A DNA stretch of 6,582 nucleotides, taken from positions 1 to 6,582 of the forward strand of contig CAMPJN010000217.1 of assembly GCA_946886875.1 (NCBI GenBank), given 5' to 3'. Below the pieces are notes generated by a model that had not been told where the DNA came from, searched no databases, and was given only the letters and a program-made list of their open reading frames with translations. The stretch is from an uncultured Pseudomonas sp. (lineage in GTDB: Bacteria; Pseudomonadota; Gammaproteobacteria; Pseudomonadales; Pseudomonadaceae). A program made the translations under genes and the position numbers. Positions 1 through 6,001 of the stretch are shown here, piece after piece (position 1 is the stretch's first letter; each line of letters opens with the position of its first letter).

Positions 1-454
1 AGCTCTGCCCGCCGAAGCCCGGGTTCACCGACATGATCAGCACCAGGTCGAGCTGCTCGAGCACGTGGTCGAGGTGGTGCAGCGGCGTCGCCGGGTTGAA
101 CACCAGCCCCGGTTTGCAGCCGCTGGCGCGGATCAGCTGGATGGTGCGGTCCACGTGCTCGCTCGCCTCGGGATGGAAGCTGATGTAGGTGGCGCCGGCC
201 TTGGCGAAGTCGGGAATGATGCGGTCCACCGGCTTCACCATCAGGTGCACGTCGATCGGCGCGGTCACGCCGTGCTTGCGCAGCGCCTCGCAGACCAGCG
301 GGCCGATGGTCAGGTTGGGCACGTAATGGTTGTCCATCACGTCGAAGTGCACCCAGTCGGCGCCGGCCTGCAGCACCGCGTCCACCTCGGCGCCCAGGCG
401 CGCGAAGTCGGCGGAGAGGATGGAAGGGGCGATCAGGCAGGGCGTGGTCGGCAT
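1..454 (-). CDS. rpe: Ribulose-phosphate 3-epimerase, N-terminal 151 residues (3' end outside window)
   Basis: Interconverts D-ribulose 5-phosphate and D-xylulose 5-phosphate in the cytoplasm (pentose phosphate pathway). The visible 151 residues follow the TIM-barrel family closely. They start [20 protein letters not shown], with the substrate-site Ser of SILSAD. Then come the metal-binding signature [14 protein letters not shown] (His36 and the catalytic/metal Asp38), DVHLMV with His70, and the phosphate-loop region [10 protein letters not shown] at 141-150. The second catalytic Asp and the C-terminal third lie left of the window; the family is usually ~220 aa. The ATG at 454-452 is preceded by GAGGA about six bases upstream, and 26 bp separate it from the stop of the J-domain gene. 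It is therefore probably the last visible gene of a cytochrome-DnaJ-rpe operon. Family assignment is very secure. Confidence 0.96.
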   Translation of the reverse strand, partial: MPTTPCLIAPSILSADFARLGAEVDAVLQAGADWVHFDVMDNHYVPNLTIGPLVCEALRKHGVTAPIDVHLMVKPVDRIIPDFAKAGATYISFHPEASEHVDRTIQLIRASGCKPGLVFNPATPLHHLDHVLEQLDLVLIMSVNPGFGGQS

Positions 455-480
455 CGGATCCTCGGTGTCGGCGGCTTCGG

Positions 481-852
481 CTAGGGCTTGCGTTGTTTCT
501 GGATGCGTTCCCAGGCGGCATTGGATTCGCGGGCGCGGCGCTCGGCCAGCTCGCGCAGTTCGGGCGCGGCATTGGCCACGCGATCGGGATGGTACTCCTG
601 CATGCGCCGGCGCCAGGCCTGCTCGACCTCCTCGTCGGTCGCATCGCGGGCCACGCCAAGCACCTCGTACGGATCGGCCACCGGTGGCGCGGGCGGCGCG
701 TCCGGCGTGTCGCCGGCGCGCGTGCCGCCGAACCAGCCGAGGTCGTAGAGATGGCCAAGGACCAGGCCGACGGCGATCAGCCAGGGCCGTCGGGTTCCCC
801 ATCCGGCCAGCACGCCGATCAGCAGCCCGATCAGCTTGCCGCGGCCCTTCAT
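481..852 (-). CDS. Small membrane-anchored J-domain (DnaJ/DjlA-like) protein
   Basis: A 123-aa protein. Residues 7-40 are largely hydrophobic ([13 protein letters not shown], then [18 protein letters not shown]), suggesting one or two membrane passes. A Pro/Ala-rich linker (~48-60) follows, then a C-terminal J domain (~61-122) starting [21 protein letters not shown] with the essential HPD triad at 88-90 (QEYHPDRV). J domains stimulate Hsp70 ATPase, so this should recruit DnaK to the inner membrane. The layout recalls DjlA (N-terminal membrane segment, C-terminal J domain), but the central TerB-like domain is missing and the protein is less than half the length. I chose the ATG at 852-850 because it overlaps the cytochrome stop as ATGA; an upstream in-frame extension to 1068 would run through the cytochrome gene. 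Client unknown. Confidence 0.87.
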   Translation of the reverse strand: MKGRGKLIGLLIGVLAGWGTRRPWLIAVGLVLGHLYDLGWFGGTRAGDTPDAPPAPPVADPYEVLGVARDATDEEVEQAWRRRMQEYHPDRVANAAPELRELAERRARESNAAWERIQKQRKP

Positions 853-1196
853 CGGACGCGGGCCGGGGGCTGGCTCGCGTACCAGCGCGCGAGCGCCTGG
901 ATGTCGCGCGGCTGCAGGCTGTTGGCGATGGCGTTCATCACCGGGTGGCGGCGCTGGCCGCCGCGGTAGGCCAGCAGCGAGCTGACCAGGTATTGCTCGT
1001 CCTGCGCGGCCAGGTGCGGGATGCCGGCCGCGCGGCTGCGGCCGTCGAGGCCATGGCAGGCCACGCACTGGCCGACCTTGACCGGTCGCACGATCTTGAC
1101 CACCGGCGGCACCTGCGCGAGGGCCGGCGCCACCAGTGTCAGCATGATCGGCAGGGCGAGCGGCAGGACGGCGAGTCGGCGGCGCATGCGCGGCAT
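849..1196 (-). CDS. Periplasmic class I c-type cytochrome (single heme)
   Basis: A 115-aa precursor. The N-terminus has a signal peptide: basic MPRMRRR, hydrophobic [17 protein letters not shown], and a likely cleavage after ALA at ~27. The mature part carries one heme-attachment motif C44-V-A-C47-H48. A probable distal ligand is Met87 in [11 protein letters not shown], followed by the helix [11 protein letters not shown] typical of cytochrome c4/c553-type domains. It should be a small soluble electron carrier of ~88 residues with one heme, half of a classical di-heme c4. The partner oxidase or reductase cannot be told from the sequence. The start could be the ATG at 1196 or the one at 1187; neither has a strong Shine-Dalgarno. 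The stop overlaps the next gene as ATGA, so the two are probably translationally coupled. Confidence 0.9.
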   Translation of the reverse strand: MPRMRRRLAVLPLALPIMLTLVAPALAQVPPVVKIVRPVKVGQCVACHGLDGRSRAAGIPHLAAQDEQYLVSSLLAYRGGQRRHPVMNAIANSLQPRDIQALARWYASQPPARVR

Positions 1197-1226
1197 TGTA
1201 GCAGCCGGCGGCGCGGCCCCGCCGGG

Positions 1227-1232
1227 TACACT
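1227..1232 (+). promoter_or_regulatory. Candidate -10 element for purC (TACACT)
   Basis: The gap between the divergent cytochrome and purC genes is only ~63 bp and must hold promoters for both directions. TACACT at 1227-1232 matches four of six bases of TATAAT and would place a transcript start near 1239, downstream of the ATG at 1233 and ~20 nt before the GTG at 1260. No convincing -35 lies at the right distance (TTGTAG at 1196-1201 is too far). Tentative. Confidence 0.27.
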
Positions 1233-1259
1233 ATGGCGTCCCCCACGCCAGCGCCCGCC

Positions 1260-2156
1260 GTGTCCACCACCCTGCACCGCTCCGACTTGCCCGGCCTGGC
1301 CCTGCTGCATTCGGGCAAGGTGCGCGACGTCTTCGACCTGCCCGGCAACCGCCTGCTGATGGTCGCCAGCGACCGCCTCTCGGCCTTCGACGTGGTGCTG
1401 CCGGATCCGATTCCCGGCAAGGGCGAGATGCTCTGCCAGATCTCCAACTTCTGGTTCGGCAAGACCGCGCACCTGGTGCCGAATCATCTGACTGGCGCGG
1501 ACGTGGCCTCCGTGCTGCCGGCGGGCACCGACGTGGCGCTGTATTCGAAGCGCAGCGTGGTGGTGAAGAAGCTCAAACCGGTGCCGGTGGAGGCCATCGC
1601 CCGCGGCTACCTGATCGGCAGCGGCTGGAAGGATTACCAGCGCACCGGCGCGGTCTGCGGCATCGCCCTGCCCGCGGGCCTGCGCCAGGCCGAGCAGTTG
1701 CCGGAGCCGATCTTCACGCCGTCCACCAAGGCCGCGGCCGGCAGCCACGACGAGAACGTCAGCTTCGACGCCGTCGCCGCGCAGATCGGCGGCGAGCTCG
1801 CCGAACGCGTGCGCGAGGCCACGCTGGCGGTGTACCGCTTCGCCGTCAAGCACGCCGCCGAGCGCGGCATCCTGATCGCCGATACCAAGCTCGAGTTCGG
1901 CCTCGACGAAGCCGGCGTGCTCCACGTGATGGACGAGATGCTGACGCCGGACTCCTCGCGCTTCTGGCCGGCCGATTCGTATTCGGTCGGCACCAGCCCG
2001 CCGAGCTACGACAAGCAGTTCGTCCGCGACTACCTGGAGACGCTGGACTGGGACAAGACCGCACCCGGCCCTCGCGTGCCCGCCGACGTGATCGCGGCGA
2101 CGCGCGAAAAATACGCCGAGGCGCTGTGGCGCCTGGCCGACCTGCGAATCGACTGA
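1260..2156 (+). CDS. purC: SAICAR synthetase (phosphoribosylaminoimidazole-succinocarboxamide synthase)
   Basis: Condenses CAIR with L-aspartate using ATP to form SAICAR in de novo purine synthesis (cytoplasm). Residues 17-45 (HSGKVRDVF...[10 protein letters not shown]) form the ATP-binding N-lobe. Signature 1 is [21 protein letters not shown] (~106-126). Signature 2 is [10 protein letters not shown] (~205-214). [12 protein letters not shown] (~225-236) and [12 protein letters not shown] (~249-260) complete the site. The length of 298 aa fits the longer form common in Xanthomonadales rather than the ~237-aa E. coli form. The start is uncertain. GTG at 1260 gives [12 protein letters not shown], resembling the N-termini I recall for xanthomonad PurC. 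ATG at 1233 would add the low-complexity MASPTPAPA and sits directly on a possible -10. Neither has a clear Shine-Dalgarno. Followed 40 bp later by the DUF962 gene on the same strand. Confidence 0.95.
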   Translation: MSTTLHRSDLPGLALLHSGKVRDVFDLPGNRLLMVASDRLSAFDVVLPDPIPGKGEMLCQISNFWFGKTAHLVPNHLTGADVASVLPAGTDVALYSKRSVVVKKLKPVPVEAIARGYLIGSGWKDYQRTGAVCGIALPAGLRQAEQLPEPIFTPSTKAAAGSHDENVSFDAVAAQIGGELAERVREATLAVYRFAVKHAAERGILIADTKLEFGLDEAGVLHVMDEMLTPDSSRFWPADSYSVGTSPPSYDKQFVRDYLETLDWDKTAPGPRVPADVIAATREKYAEALWRLADLRID

Positions 2157-2196
2157 CCGCACCGGCACGGATGGCCGACCACACGAGGAACCGCCC

Positions 2197-2661
2197 ATGC
2201 GCCGCGTAGACCAGCTGCTCGACCAGTACTCCGACGACCACCAGAACGCCACCAACCAGAGCATCCACCTGCTCTGCGTACCGGCGATAGTGTGGACGGT
2301 GACGGCCTTCCTGTGGGTGATCCCGGTGCCGGAATTCCTCGGCAAGCCCGGCAGCTTCGCGGTGCTGGGCATGTTCCTGGCCTGGCTGTGGTACTGGAAG
2401 CTCTCGCACAAGCTGGCGCTGGGCCTGCTGGCCTGCTTCTTCGCCAGCATCCTGCTCAACCTGTGGATCTCGACGCAGTTCGGCATGAAGTTCCTGCTGA
2501 TGCTCGCCATCGGCGTGTTCGTCGTGGCGTGGATCGGGCAGTTCATCGGCCACAAGGTCGAGGGCAAGCGCCCGAGCTTCCTCACCGACCTGGTCTACCT
2601 GCTGGTCGGCCCGATGTGGACCCTGCGCAAGCTCTACAACCGGCTGGGCATTGGCTACTGA
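2197..2661 (+). CDS. DUF962 / Mpo1-like integral membrane protein
   Basis: A 154-aa protein matching the DUF962 (yeast YGL010w/Mpo1-like) family. It opens MRRVDQLLDQYSDDHQNATNQ-SIH, the conserved N-terminal His-rich motif (His15, His24). About four hydrophobic segments follow (~25-45, 53-68, 73-92, 98-117). A further conserved-looking His119 lies in WIGQFIGHKVEGKRPSF, and the end is LVYLLVGPMWTLRKLY. Yeast Mpo1 is an Fe(II)-dependent dioxygenase in alpha-oxidation of 2-hydroxy fatty acids, and the histidines seen here fit metal binding; that activity in this bacterium is inferred from family only. The ATG at 2197 has a good Shine-Dalgarno, GAGGAA at 2185-2190, six bases upstream. It lies 40 bp after purC, and its last codons overlap the start of the EamA permease gene, suggesting coupled expression. 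Confidence 0.9.
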   Translation: MRRVDQLLDQYSDDHQNATNQSIHLLCVPAIVWTVTAFLWVIPVPEFLGKPGSFAVLGMFLAWLWYWKLSHKLALGLLACFFASILLNLWISTQFGMKFLLMLAIGVFVVAWIGQFIGHKVEGKRPSFLTDLVYLLVGPMWTLRKLYNRLGIGY

Positions 2662-3562
2662 CAGCCATCGCGGCCTCGGCGGCCGCGACCTCGCGCTGGT
2701 CTCGCTGGTCTGCCTGGCCTGGGCCGGCAACTTCCTCACGTCCAAGCTGGCGCTGCTGGAGTTCCCGCCGCTGCTGTTCACCGCGCTGCGGCTGTGCCTG
2801 CTCGCGTTGTTGCTCGCGCCCTTCATCAAGGCGCCTGCGCAGGGTCAGTGGCCGCGGCTGGCCGCGGTGGCGCTATGCAACGGCGTGCTGCACTTCGGCC
2901 TGAGCTTCTGGTCGCTGAGCCTGTCGGCCACCCTCGCCTCGCCGGCGATCGTGATGCAGAGCTACGTACCGATGGCCGCCCTGCTCGCCTGGTGGTGGCT
3001 CGGCGAGCGCGTGCACTGGCGGACCGGCACCGCCATCGGCCTGAGCTTCCTCGGCGTGCTGGTGCTCGGCTTCGACCCGACCGTGCTCGACAGTCCCGCC
3101 GCACTGCTGCTGATGCTGGTCTCGGCCTTCTTCCTCGCCATCGGCACCGTGCTGATGCGCGGCCTACGCGGCATGGATCTGTTCTCGCAACAGGGCTGGA
3201 CCGCCGTCATCGGCGTGGCCCCGCTGCTGCTGGCCAGCGCATTGATCGAGCCTCACCCCATGCAGGAAATCGCCTCCGCCAGTTGGGTTGCCTGGTTCGG
3301 TGTCGTGTACGCGGCCCTCGTTGCCTCGCTGCTGGGCCATGGCATCTATTACCTGCTGATGCAGCGGCATCCGGTGGCGCAGGTCACGCCCTATCTGCTT
3401 GCGGCGCCGCTGTTGGCGACGATCCTTGGCATCGTGTTCCTGCAGGATCAGGTCGGGCCGCGGTTGTGGATTGGTGGGGCGATGGTGTTGGGTGGGGTGC
3501 TGGCGATTGCGTTGCGGAATTTGGCGAAGGCGCGGCCGGCGCCCATGCCCGAGGAACTGTAG
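2651..3562 (+). CDS. EamA-family (DMT superfamily) permease
   Basis: A 303-aa polytopic inner-membrane protein with about ten hydrophobic helices and the internal duplication of drug/metabolite transporters: EamA repeat 1 at ~12-140, repeat 2 at ~150-292. Typical marks are CLAWAGNFLTSKLAL at the end of helix 1, FTALRLCLLALLL, and in the second half QRHPVAQVTPYLLAAPLLATILG followed by helix 10 (WIGGAMVLGGVLAIAL). Such proteins export amino acids, nucleobases or other metabolites; the substrate cannot be read from sequence. The best start is TTG at 2651 (MATDSHRGLGG...), overlapping the DUF962 stop by 11 bases; no in-frame ATG or GTG gives a full helix 1, and the Shine-Dalgarno is weak. It is the last gene of the GC-rich block and converges on the cassette array, whose first leftward stop lies 48 bp away. 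Confidence 0.9.
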   Translation: MATDSHRGLGGRDLALVSLVCLAWAGNFLTSKLALLEFPPLLFTALRLCLLALLLAPFIKAPAQGQWPRLAAVALCNGVLHFGLSFWSLSLSATLASPAIVMQSYVPMAALLAWWWLGERVHWRTGTAIGLSFLGVLVLGFDPTVLDSPAALLLMLVSAFFLAIGTVLMRGLRGMDLFSQQGWTAVIGVAPLLLASALIEPHPMQEIASASWVAWFGVVYAALVASLLGHGIYYLLMQRHPVAQVTPYLLAAPLLATILGIVFLQDQVGPRLWIGGAMVLGGVLAIALRNLAKARPAPMPEEL

Positions 3563-3572
3563 GCAGGCCGGC

Positions 3573-3615
3573 CAGGCTTCGCGTCGGTGACGCGGCAGCG
3601 CCTGAGGTGTTAGAC
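3573..3615 (-). repeat. attC site 7 (last of the array), R' box not recognisable
   Basis: On the minus strand the R'' box GTCTAAC (3615-3609) contains the TAA stop of the preceding gene and is exactly complementary to that cassette's own leading core GTTAGAC (3997-3991). A nested hairpin follows: outer arms CAGGC (3573-3577 on plus) and GCCTG (3600-3604), inner stem GCGTC/GACGC with a 3-nt loop (3581-3593). Toward the permease gene no GTTRRRY is found, so the outer end of the site looks eroded or truncated. Confidence 0.6.
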
Positions 3616-3987
3616 CCCAGCACTCGAAACCAGCGCCCGTGCTTTGTCGACGGTGAACTCGCCCTGGACTTGGGGATCCGTGCATTCGGCTACCGCCTCG
3701 GCGACCCAGGGATCGACTATCGAGACGCGGTCTGCGAGCTGGATTACGTCCGCAATGAATGCGAGTAGGACAGCGTCAATCTCACCCCTCAGGAACGCAC
3801 CGCAGAGGAAAGCCACGTCGGCCCGCGAGATCTCTACATCGCAATCTTCGCCAACCGGAATCGGGATAGATCGGCCTAATTCCTGGAGGTGGTAGCGAAT
3901 CGCCGATAGCTCTGCGTCCACTTCCGAGATCAGGACGCCCGCCGGGATCTCGGAGTCCAGGAATCGACGAAGCGAGCTCAATCTCAT
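3610..3987 (-). CDS. Unrecognised 125-aa cassette protein
   Basis: Starts MRLSSLRRFLDSEIPAG at the ATG 3987-3985, five bases downstream of the preceding ORF's stop and four bases after the GTTAGAC core; there is no Shine-Dalgarno. The protein is soluble, acidic and probably mostly helical: an N-terminal helix, EVDAELSAIRYHLQELGRSI, then RADVAFLCGAFLRGEIDAVLLAFIADVIQLAD and a C-terminal WVAEAVAECTD segment. No membrane span or signal peptide is visible. I do not recognise the family; the small acidic helical character resembles some bacteriocin-immunity-type proteins, but I see no diagnostic motif. An upstream in-frame extension to 4152 runs antisense-free through attC 6 and the NMCC_0638-like gene and is not credible. 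The stop TAA lies inside the R'' box of attC 7, the classical cassette arrangement. Confidence 0.75.
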   Translation of the reverse strand: MRLSSLRRFLDSEIPAGVLISEVDAELSAIRYHLQELGRSIPIPVGEDCDVEISRADVAFLCGAFLRGEIDAVLLAFIADVIQLADRVSIVDPWVAEAVAECTDPQVQGEFTVDKARALVSSAGV

Positions 3988-3990
3988 GGG

Positions 3991-4043
3991 GTCTAACGCG
4001 TGCGTCGAGGTGCGCCGTCGGGCGTCACCTTGACTGTATTGGC
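3991..4043 (-). repeat. attC site 6, translated as the C-terminus of the upstream gene
   Basis: R' is a perfect GTTAGAC at 3997-3991. The hairpin at 4030-4008 (minus) pairs AGGTG with CACCT and CGCC with GGCG around a CGAC loop, with one unpaired A after AGGTG; an unpaired base of this kind is a usual strand-recognition feature of attC. The expected RYYYAAC R'' is not clear (GCCAATAC nearby). The NMCC_0638-like reading frame runs straight through the site and stops at the TAG inside R'. Confidence 0.75.
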
Positions 4044-4577
4044 CGGGGCATCGACCCGCGCCATCGACGCCATGGCTTGCACCGTGGACGTAGCGGCGCC
4101 CGAAGTCGTCAGGGTAAAGAGAAGTTCTGTCTTGTCGTCGGGCCTGCCCCAAGCGATCGATACGGTCCTGACCATTCCTGCTTCTGGGCCGGCCTCTTCT
4201 CTGGGGCTCGCAATCAACGGATCAGGCGCCTCAGCAAGCAACGATGCGAAGTTCGCATGAACGTCGGCTACGGGGGCTCGCTGGGCGAAGACGGCGCAGA
4301 CGTGGTCATCTCGCCACGAAACAACGAACCTGCCCTCGGCGCCTTGAACTGACCATGCAGTGCCAGGCTTGCCGCCAAGAAAGAACCTGGCCGACTCGCC
4401 TTGGAGCACTCCGGCGCCACGAGTTGCCATTTCAGCTCGCAGCTTCTCCGGAGCATAAAAATACGTCATGCACGTGGAAGCAAAAAGCAAGGTAAAGGGG
4501 TCTGGCCGAGGTTGGTCCTGGACCGGTCCGCTGGATGCGAGTGCAAATGCCGCAACTGCCAACAACGAGATACCCAT
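3993..4577 (-). CDS. Secreted protein resembling the NMCC_0638 family, with attC-encoded tail
   Basis: A 194-aa ORF with an N-terminal signal-like segment (MGISLLAVAAFALASSG) followed by a periplasmic-looking domain. Marks are DPFTLLFASTCMTYF with Cys36, KLRAEMATRG, ESARFFLGGKPGTAWSV, DHVCAVFAQR with Cys94 (a likely disulfide with Cys36), then MVRTVSIAWG and ELLFTLTTSGAATSTVQAMASM. This order resembles proteins I recall as the NMCC_0638 family (lipo)protein of unknown function; the assignment is from memory and tentative. No lipobox is visible. The last 12 residues, KVTPDGAPRRTR, are encoded by attC 6 and the TAG stop lies in its R' core, so the native protein may have ended near residue 180. 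The ATG at 4577 follows AGGGGAG by only two bases, a rather short spacing. Confidence 0.75.
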   Translation of the reverse strand: MGISLLAVAAFALASSGPVQDQPRPDPFTLLFASTCMTYFYAPEKLRAEMATRGAGVLQGESARFFLGGKPGTAWSVQGAEGRFVVSWRDDHVCAVFAQRAPVADVHANFASLLAEAPDPLIASPREEAGPEAGMVRTVSIAWGRPDDKTELLFTLTTSGAATSTVQAMASMARVDAPANTVKVTPDGAPRRTR

Positions 4578-4590
4578 GACTCCCCTATTC

Positions 4591-4644
4591 GCCTACCGAT
4601 GATCGGGTGCGCCGCCAGGCGCCACCTTGGATGGGTTGTCAGAC
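4591..4644 (-). repeat. attC site 5 (slightly degenerate)
   Basis: Minus strand: R'' GTCTGAC (4644-4638, one mismatch to RYYYAAC), a ten-base spacer, a hairpin at 4626-4606 pairing GGTG/CACC and CGCC/GGCG around a TGGC loop with an unpaired G, then R' GGTAGGC (4597-4591, one mismatch to GTTRRRY). At 54 bp it is close to the minimum attC length. It separates the small membrane protein from the NMCC_0638-like gene. Confidence 0.75.
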
Positions 4645-4649
4645 ATCAT
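4593..4649 (-). CDS. Possible 18-aa micro-ORF that reads through attC 5
   Basis: Encodes MMSDNPSKVAPGGAPDHR. Its first ATG (4649-4647) overlaps the TGA stop of the 84-aa membrane protein within ATGATG, so ribosomes ending that gene could restart here. It translates attC 5 in the same frame as the tails at attC 1 and 6 and ends on the TAG inside R', 15 bases before the next gene's ATG. It could equally be a chance ORF created by the conserved attC arms. No Shine-Dalgarno of its own. Confidence 0.3.
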   Translation of the reverse strand: MMSDNPSKVAPGGAPDHR

Positions 4650-4900
4650 GACTGAAACGTCCCCCATTCATATGCCAGAGTGTCAAACAGTAGTGCCACA
4701 ATGGCCAGGATTGTGAGCGCATTCATCGCTATTAGTAGCCAAAAGGTACGTGGTTGCTTCGCTCGCGTGACCAGATACGGTTTTGCCAGCACGGAACTGA
4801 AGTACCCGGTGTACGAGCCGGTTCGCACTGCTGCAACCAAGGCGTGCACGAACAGTGCAAGCAGAAGGCACGCCGGAAGTAGTGGCGCTAGCCTGACCAT
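4646..4900 (-). CDS. Small two-helix membrane protein, unknown function
   Basis: An 84-aa ORF beginning MVRLAPLLPACLLLALFVHA. Two hydrophobic segments, ~5-25 and ~53-75 (TFWLLIAMNALTILAIVALLF), flank a loop with basic residues (VTRAKQPR), suggesting a hairpin with both ends on the same side of the membrane. I do not recognise the family. The ATG at 4900 has no clear Shine-Dalgarno (AAGGCACGAA precedes it, AAGG nine bases away) and, unusually for this array, no GTTRRRY core just upstream. The stop TGA lies in an ATGATG and attC 5 follows at once, so the 3' border is clear while the 5' border is eroded. The opposite strand is also open here, but the hydrophobic pattern and array orientation favour this frame. 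Confidence 0.65.
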   Translation of the reverse strand: MVRLAPLLPACLLLALFVHALVAAVRTGSYTGYFSSVLAKPYLVTRAKQPRTFWLLIAMNALTILAIVALLFDTLAYEWGTFQS

Positions 4901-4933
4901 TTCGTGCCTTGACGACCCATGGCTTGGATATGC

Positions 4934-4984
4934 GGAGACGTTGCCCGTAGGGCGGCATGTCCCGCCTTGATTGAACGATCAGGT
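4934..4984 (-). repeat. Degenerate attC site 4
   Basis: Minus strand: ACCTGAT (4984-4978) resembles R'' and includes the preceding stop TGA. TTCAATCAAGGCGG matches the usual attC left arm. A GGCGG/CCGCC hairpin with a six-base loop lies at 4966-4951. The right side lacks a proper L' and GTTRRRY; GTCTCCG near 4939-4933 is the closest remnant. Probably not a competent site. Confidence 0.5.
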
Positions 4985-5392
4985 GTCACGCATTACCCGA
5001 AAGATGTATACGCCGCCGTCCTCGACCTCGATGCCATCGACGTCTAGCCGCGAAGTTGGGTTTGTAAGCACAGGAATCGTGATCCTGGAGCAGTAGTTCT
5101 CGTCATTCTCCAGGAGCGCTATCACAGCTTTCTTCTCGTAGTCGGGGTACGCGATGCAGGTCGCCTTGATCGGCTGCCGGAGGACTGCCTGGGAAAATGA
5201 GGTCTGCATTGCATTCAGAACCTCGGACAGCCGCTCGGGACTGTCGGCCAAGCCGACTGCAACCTCGACCCGGCCATCGGCGTGGAGCGTTAGGCCAAGC
5301 GCCTGCATGTCGCCCTGCTCGGTCAACATCTTGTCCACGCGCGCAATCAGATGGGCCAGCAACTCCTGGAACTGTGCCTCGGAATCCGACAT
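4979..5392 (-). CDS. Unrecognised 137-aa cassette protein
   Basis: Starts MSDSEAQFQELLAHLIARVD at the ATG 5392-5390, chosen because the strong Shine-Dalgarno GGAGG lies six bases upstream; the ATG at 5398 abuts that GGAGG directly and is too close. It is a soluble, acidic protein with no signal peptide or membrane span. The N-terminal half is helical (VDKMLTEQ). A segment GLTLHADGRVEVAVGLAD looks like a beta hairpin, and after ATCIAYPDYEKKAVIALLENDENYC it ends in beta-like IEVEDGGVYIFRVMRDT. I do not recognise the family; the mixed alpha/beta layout with acidic surface is compatible with an immunity-type protein, but this is a guess. It has the best ribosome-binding site in the array and an ordinary attC on its upstream side, with a 29-base leader between core and start. 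Confidence 0.78.
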   Translation of the reverse strand: MSDSEAQFQELLAHLIARVDKMLTEQGDMQALGLTLHADGRVEVAVGLADSPERLSEVLNAMQTSFSQAVLRQPIKATCIAYPDYEKKAVIALLENDENYCSRITIPVLTNPTSRLDVDGIEVEDGGVYIFRVMRDT

Positions 5393-5421
5393 TTGCATCC
5401 TCCAGAGCGCGTGGTGCTTGG

Positions 5422-5518
5422 GCCCAACGATCGAGTCTAGGTGCGCGGTGGACTGGCGCCCGGTTGCCGCAGCAAACCGGTGGCAGGCCTCCGCGTCCCT
5501 TCGAATGGGTGGCTAGGC
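5422..5518 (-). repeat. attC site 3 with large terminal hairpin
   Basis: Minus strand: R'' position reads GCCTAGC (5518-5512), including the TAG stop of the DUF4304-like gene; it matches RYYYAAC except for one A-to-G change. L'' AGGGACGCGG pairs with L' CCGCGCACCT at eight of ten positions. An inner hairpin CCGGTTtGC/GCAACCGG lies at 5480-5460 with one bulged base. R' is a perfect GTTGGGC at 5428-5422. Length ~97 bp, within the normal attC range. Confidence 0.78.
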
Positions 5519-6001
5519 CTCGCCAAGCTTCTCGAGCTGTCGGCGGAAACGATCGGCCTGAACTGCCGTGAGCCCAGGAGACTTGCCGGACCTCCAAAGC
5601 GCCAACAAGTCGCTACTAGACGTAAGCTGATCAAGTGCTGGAATGGCGAATAGTCTGACACGCTTTGACATGTCGCTTGCTGCCTCATCGGCCATCGCCA
5701 GGTCGTTCGCCTGCCACCACAGATCGGTTCGCTCCGGACCGAGGTCTCCGAGGCGGCGGTTCCAGTGGGCCCCAACTACCGTCGCCCTAGGCTCCGCGGA
5801 CAGTGCACGCACCCATACGGCCACGTTTACCGTGAATCGCGACCCATCGGTCGAATTGGCGCTCGAGGCTTGTATCTGAATTAGGTGCGAAACGTCGCCA
5901 ACATCGCGGGAAAAGGTCGATGAGCGCCCACGAAATCCGTACTCAAGAATTGCTGGAGCTATGCGCTCCCGGATGCGGTCGCGAATCTCTGTCGGATTCA
6001 T
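5513..6001 (-). CDS. DUF4304-like domain protein
   Basis: A 162-aa ORF starting MNPTEIRDRIRERIAPAILEYGFRGRSSTFSRDVGDVSHLIQIQASS. Helix, then GF+ (K/R) with a basic patch, then a strand ending LIQIQ is the pattern I associate with DUF4304 proteins, which have no known biochemical role and are frequent in cassette arrays. The middle (FTVNVAVWVRAL, HWNRRLGDLGPERTDLWW) also fits the family; the C-terminal third is helical (LLALWRSG, FRRQLEKLGEA). Soluble, no signal peptide. The ATG at 6001-5999 follows immediately after the TAG of the upstream 53-aa ORF with no base between, and the upstream GGGCCC is a poor Shine-Dalgarno, so initiation may rely on coupling. The stop lies in the R'' region of attC 3. 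Confidence 0.82.
   Translation of the reverse strand: MNPTEIRDRIRERIAPAILEYGFRGRSSTFSRDVGDVSHLIQIQASSANSTDGSRFTVNVAVWVRALSAEPRATVVGAHWNRRLGDLGPERTDLWWQANDLAMADEAASDMSKRVRLFAIPALDQLTSSSDLLALWRSGKSPGLTAVQADRFRRQLEKLGEA

Noticed and set aside
330..1232. Long in-frame extension upstream of purC on the plus strand
   Set aside because: It is a GC-rich shadow antisense to rpe, the J-domain gene and the cytochrome gene; its residues are Arg/Ala-rich and unlike PurC.
1233..1259. ATG at 1233 as purC start
   Set aside because: Not excluded, but it adds a low-complexity MASPTPAPA and lies directly on a possible -10 (TACACT); GTG at 1260 begins where remembered homologues begin.
1197..2585. Long open frame on the minus strand opposite purC and DUF962, continuous with the cytochrome frame
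   Set aside because: Third-position GC bias of the opposite-strand genes creates it; only the part from 1196 downward has family features.
3563..3609. Bidirectional terminator between the EamA gene and the cassette array
   Set aside because: The hairpins there have no T-tract on either strand and fit the arms of the last attC better.
3988..4152. Longer N-terminus for the 125-aa gene
   Set aside because: It would run through attC 6 and the end of the NMCC_0638-like gene in another frame; the ATG at 3987 just after the core is the standard cassette start.
4683..4970. Alternative ORFs on both strands over the 84-aa gene (91 aa minus, 96 aa plus)
   Set aside because: They run across the attC 4 remnant, lack hydrophobic or other domain patterns and have no start signals.
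5103..5597. Overlapping ORFs on both strands spanning attC 3 and the 137-aa gene
   Set aside because: Arg/Pro-rich composition typical of shadow frames, no Shine-Dalgarno, and they ignore the cassette border.
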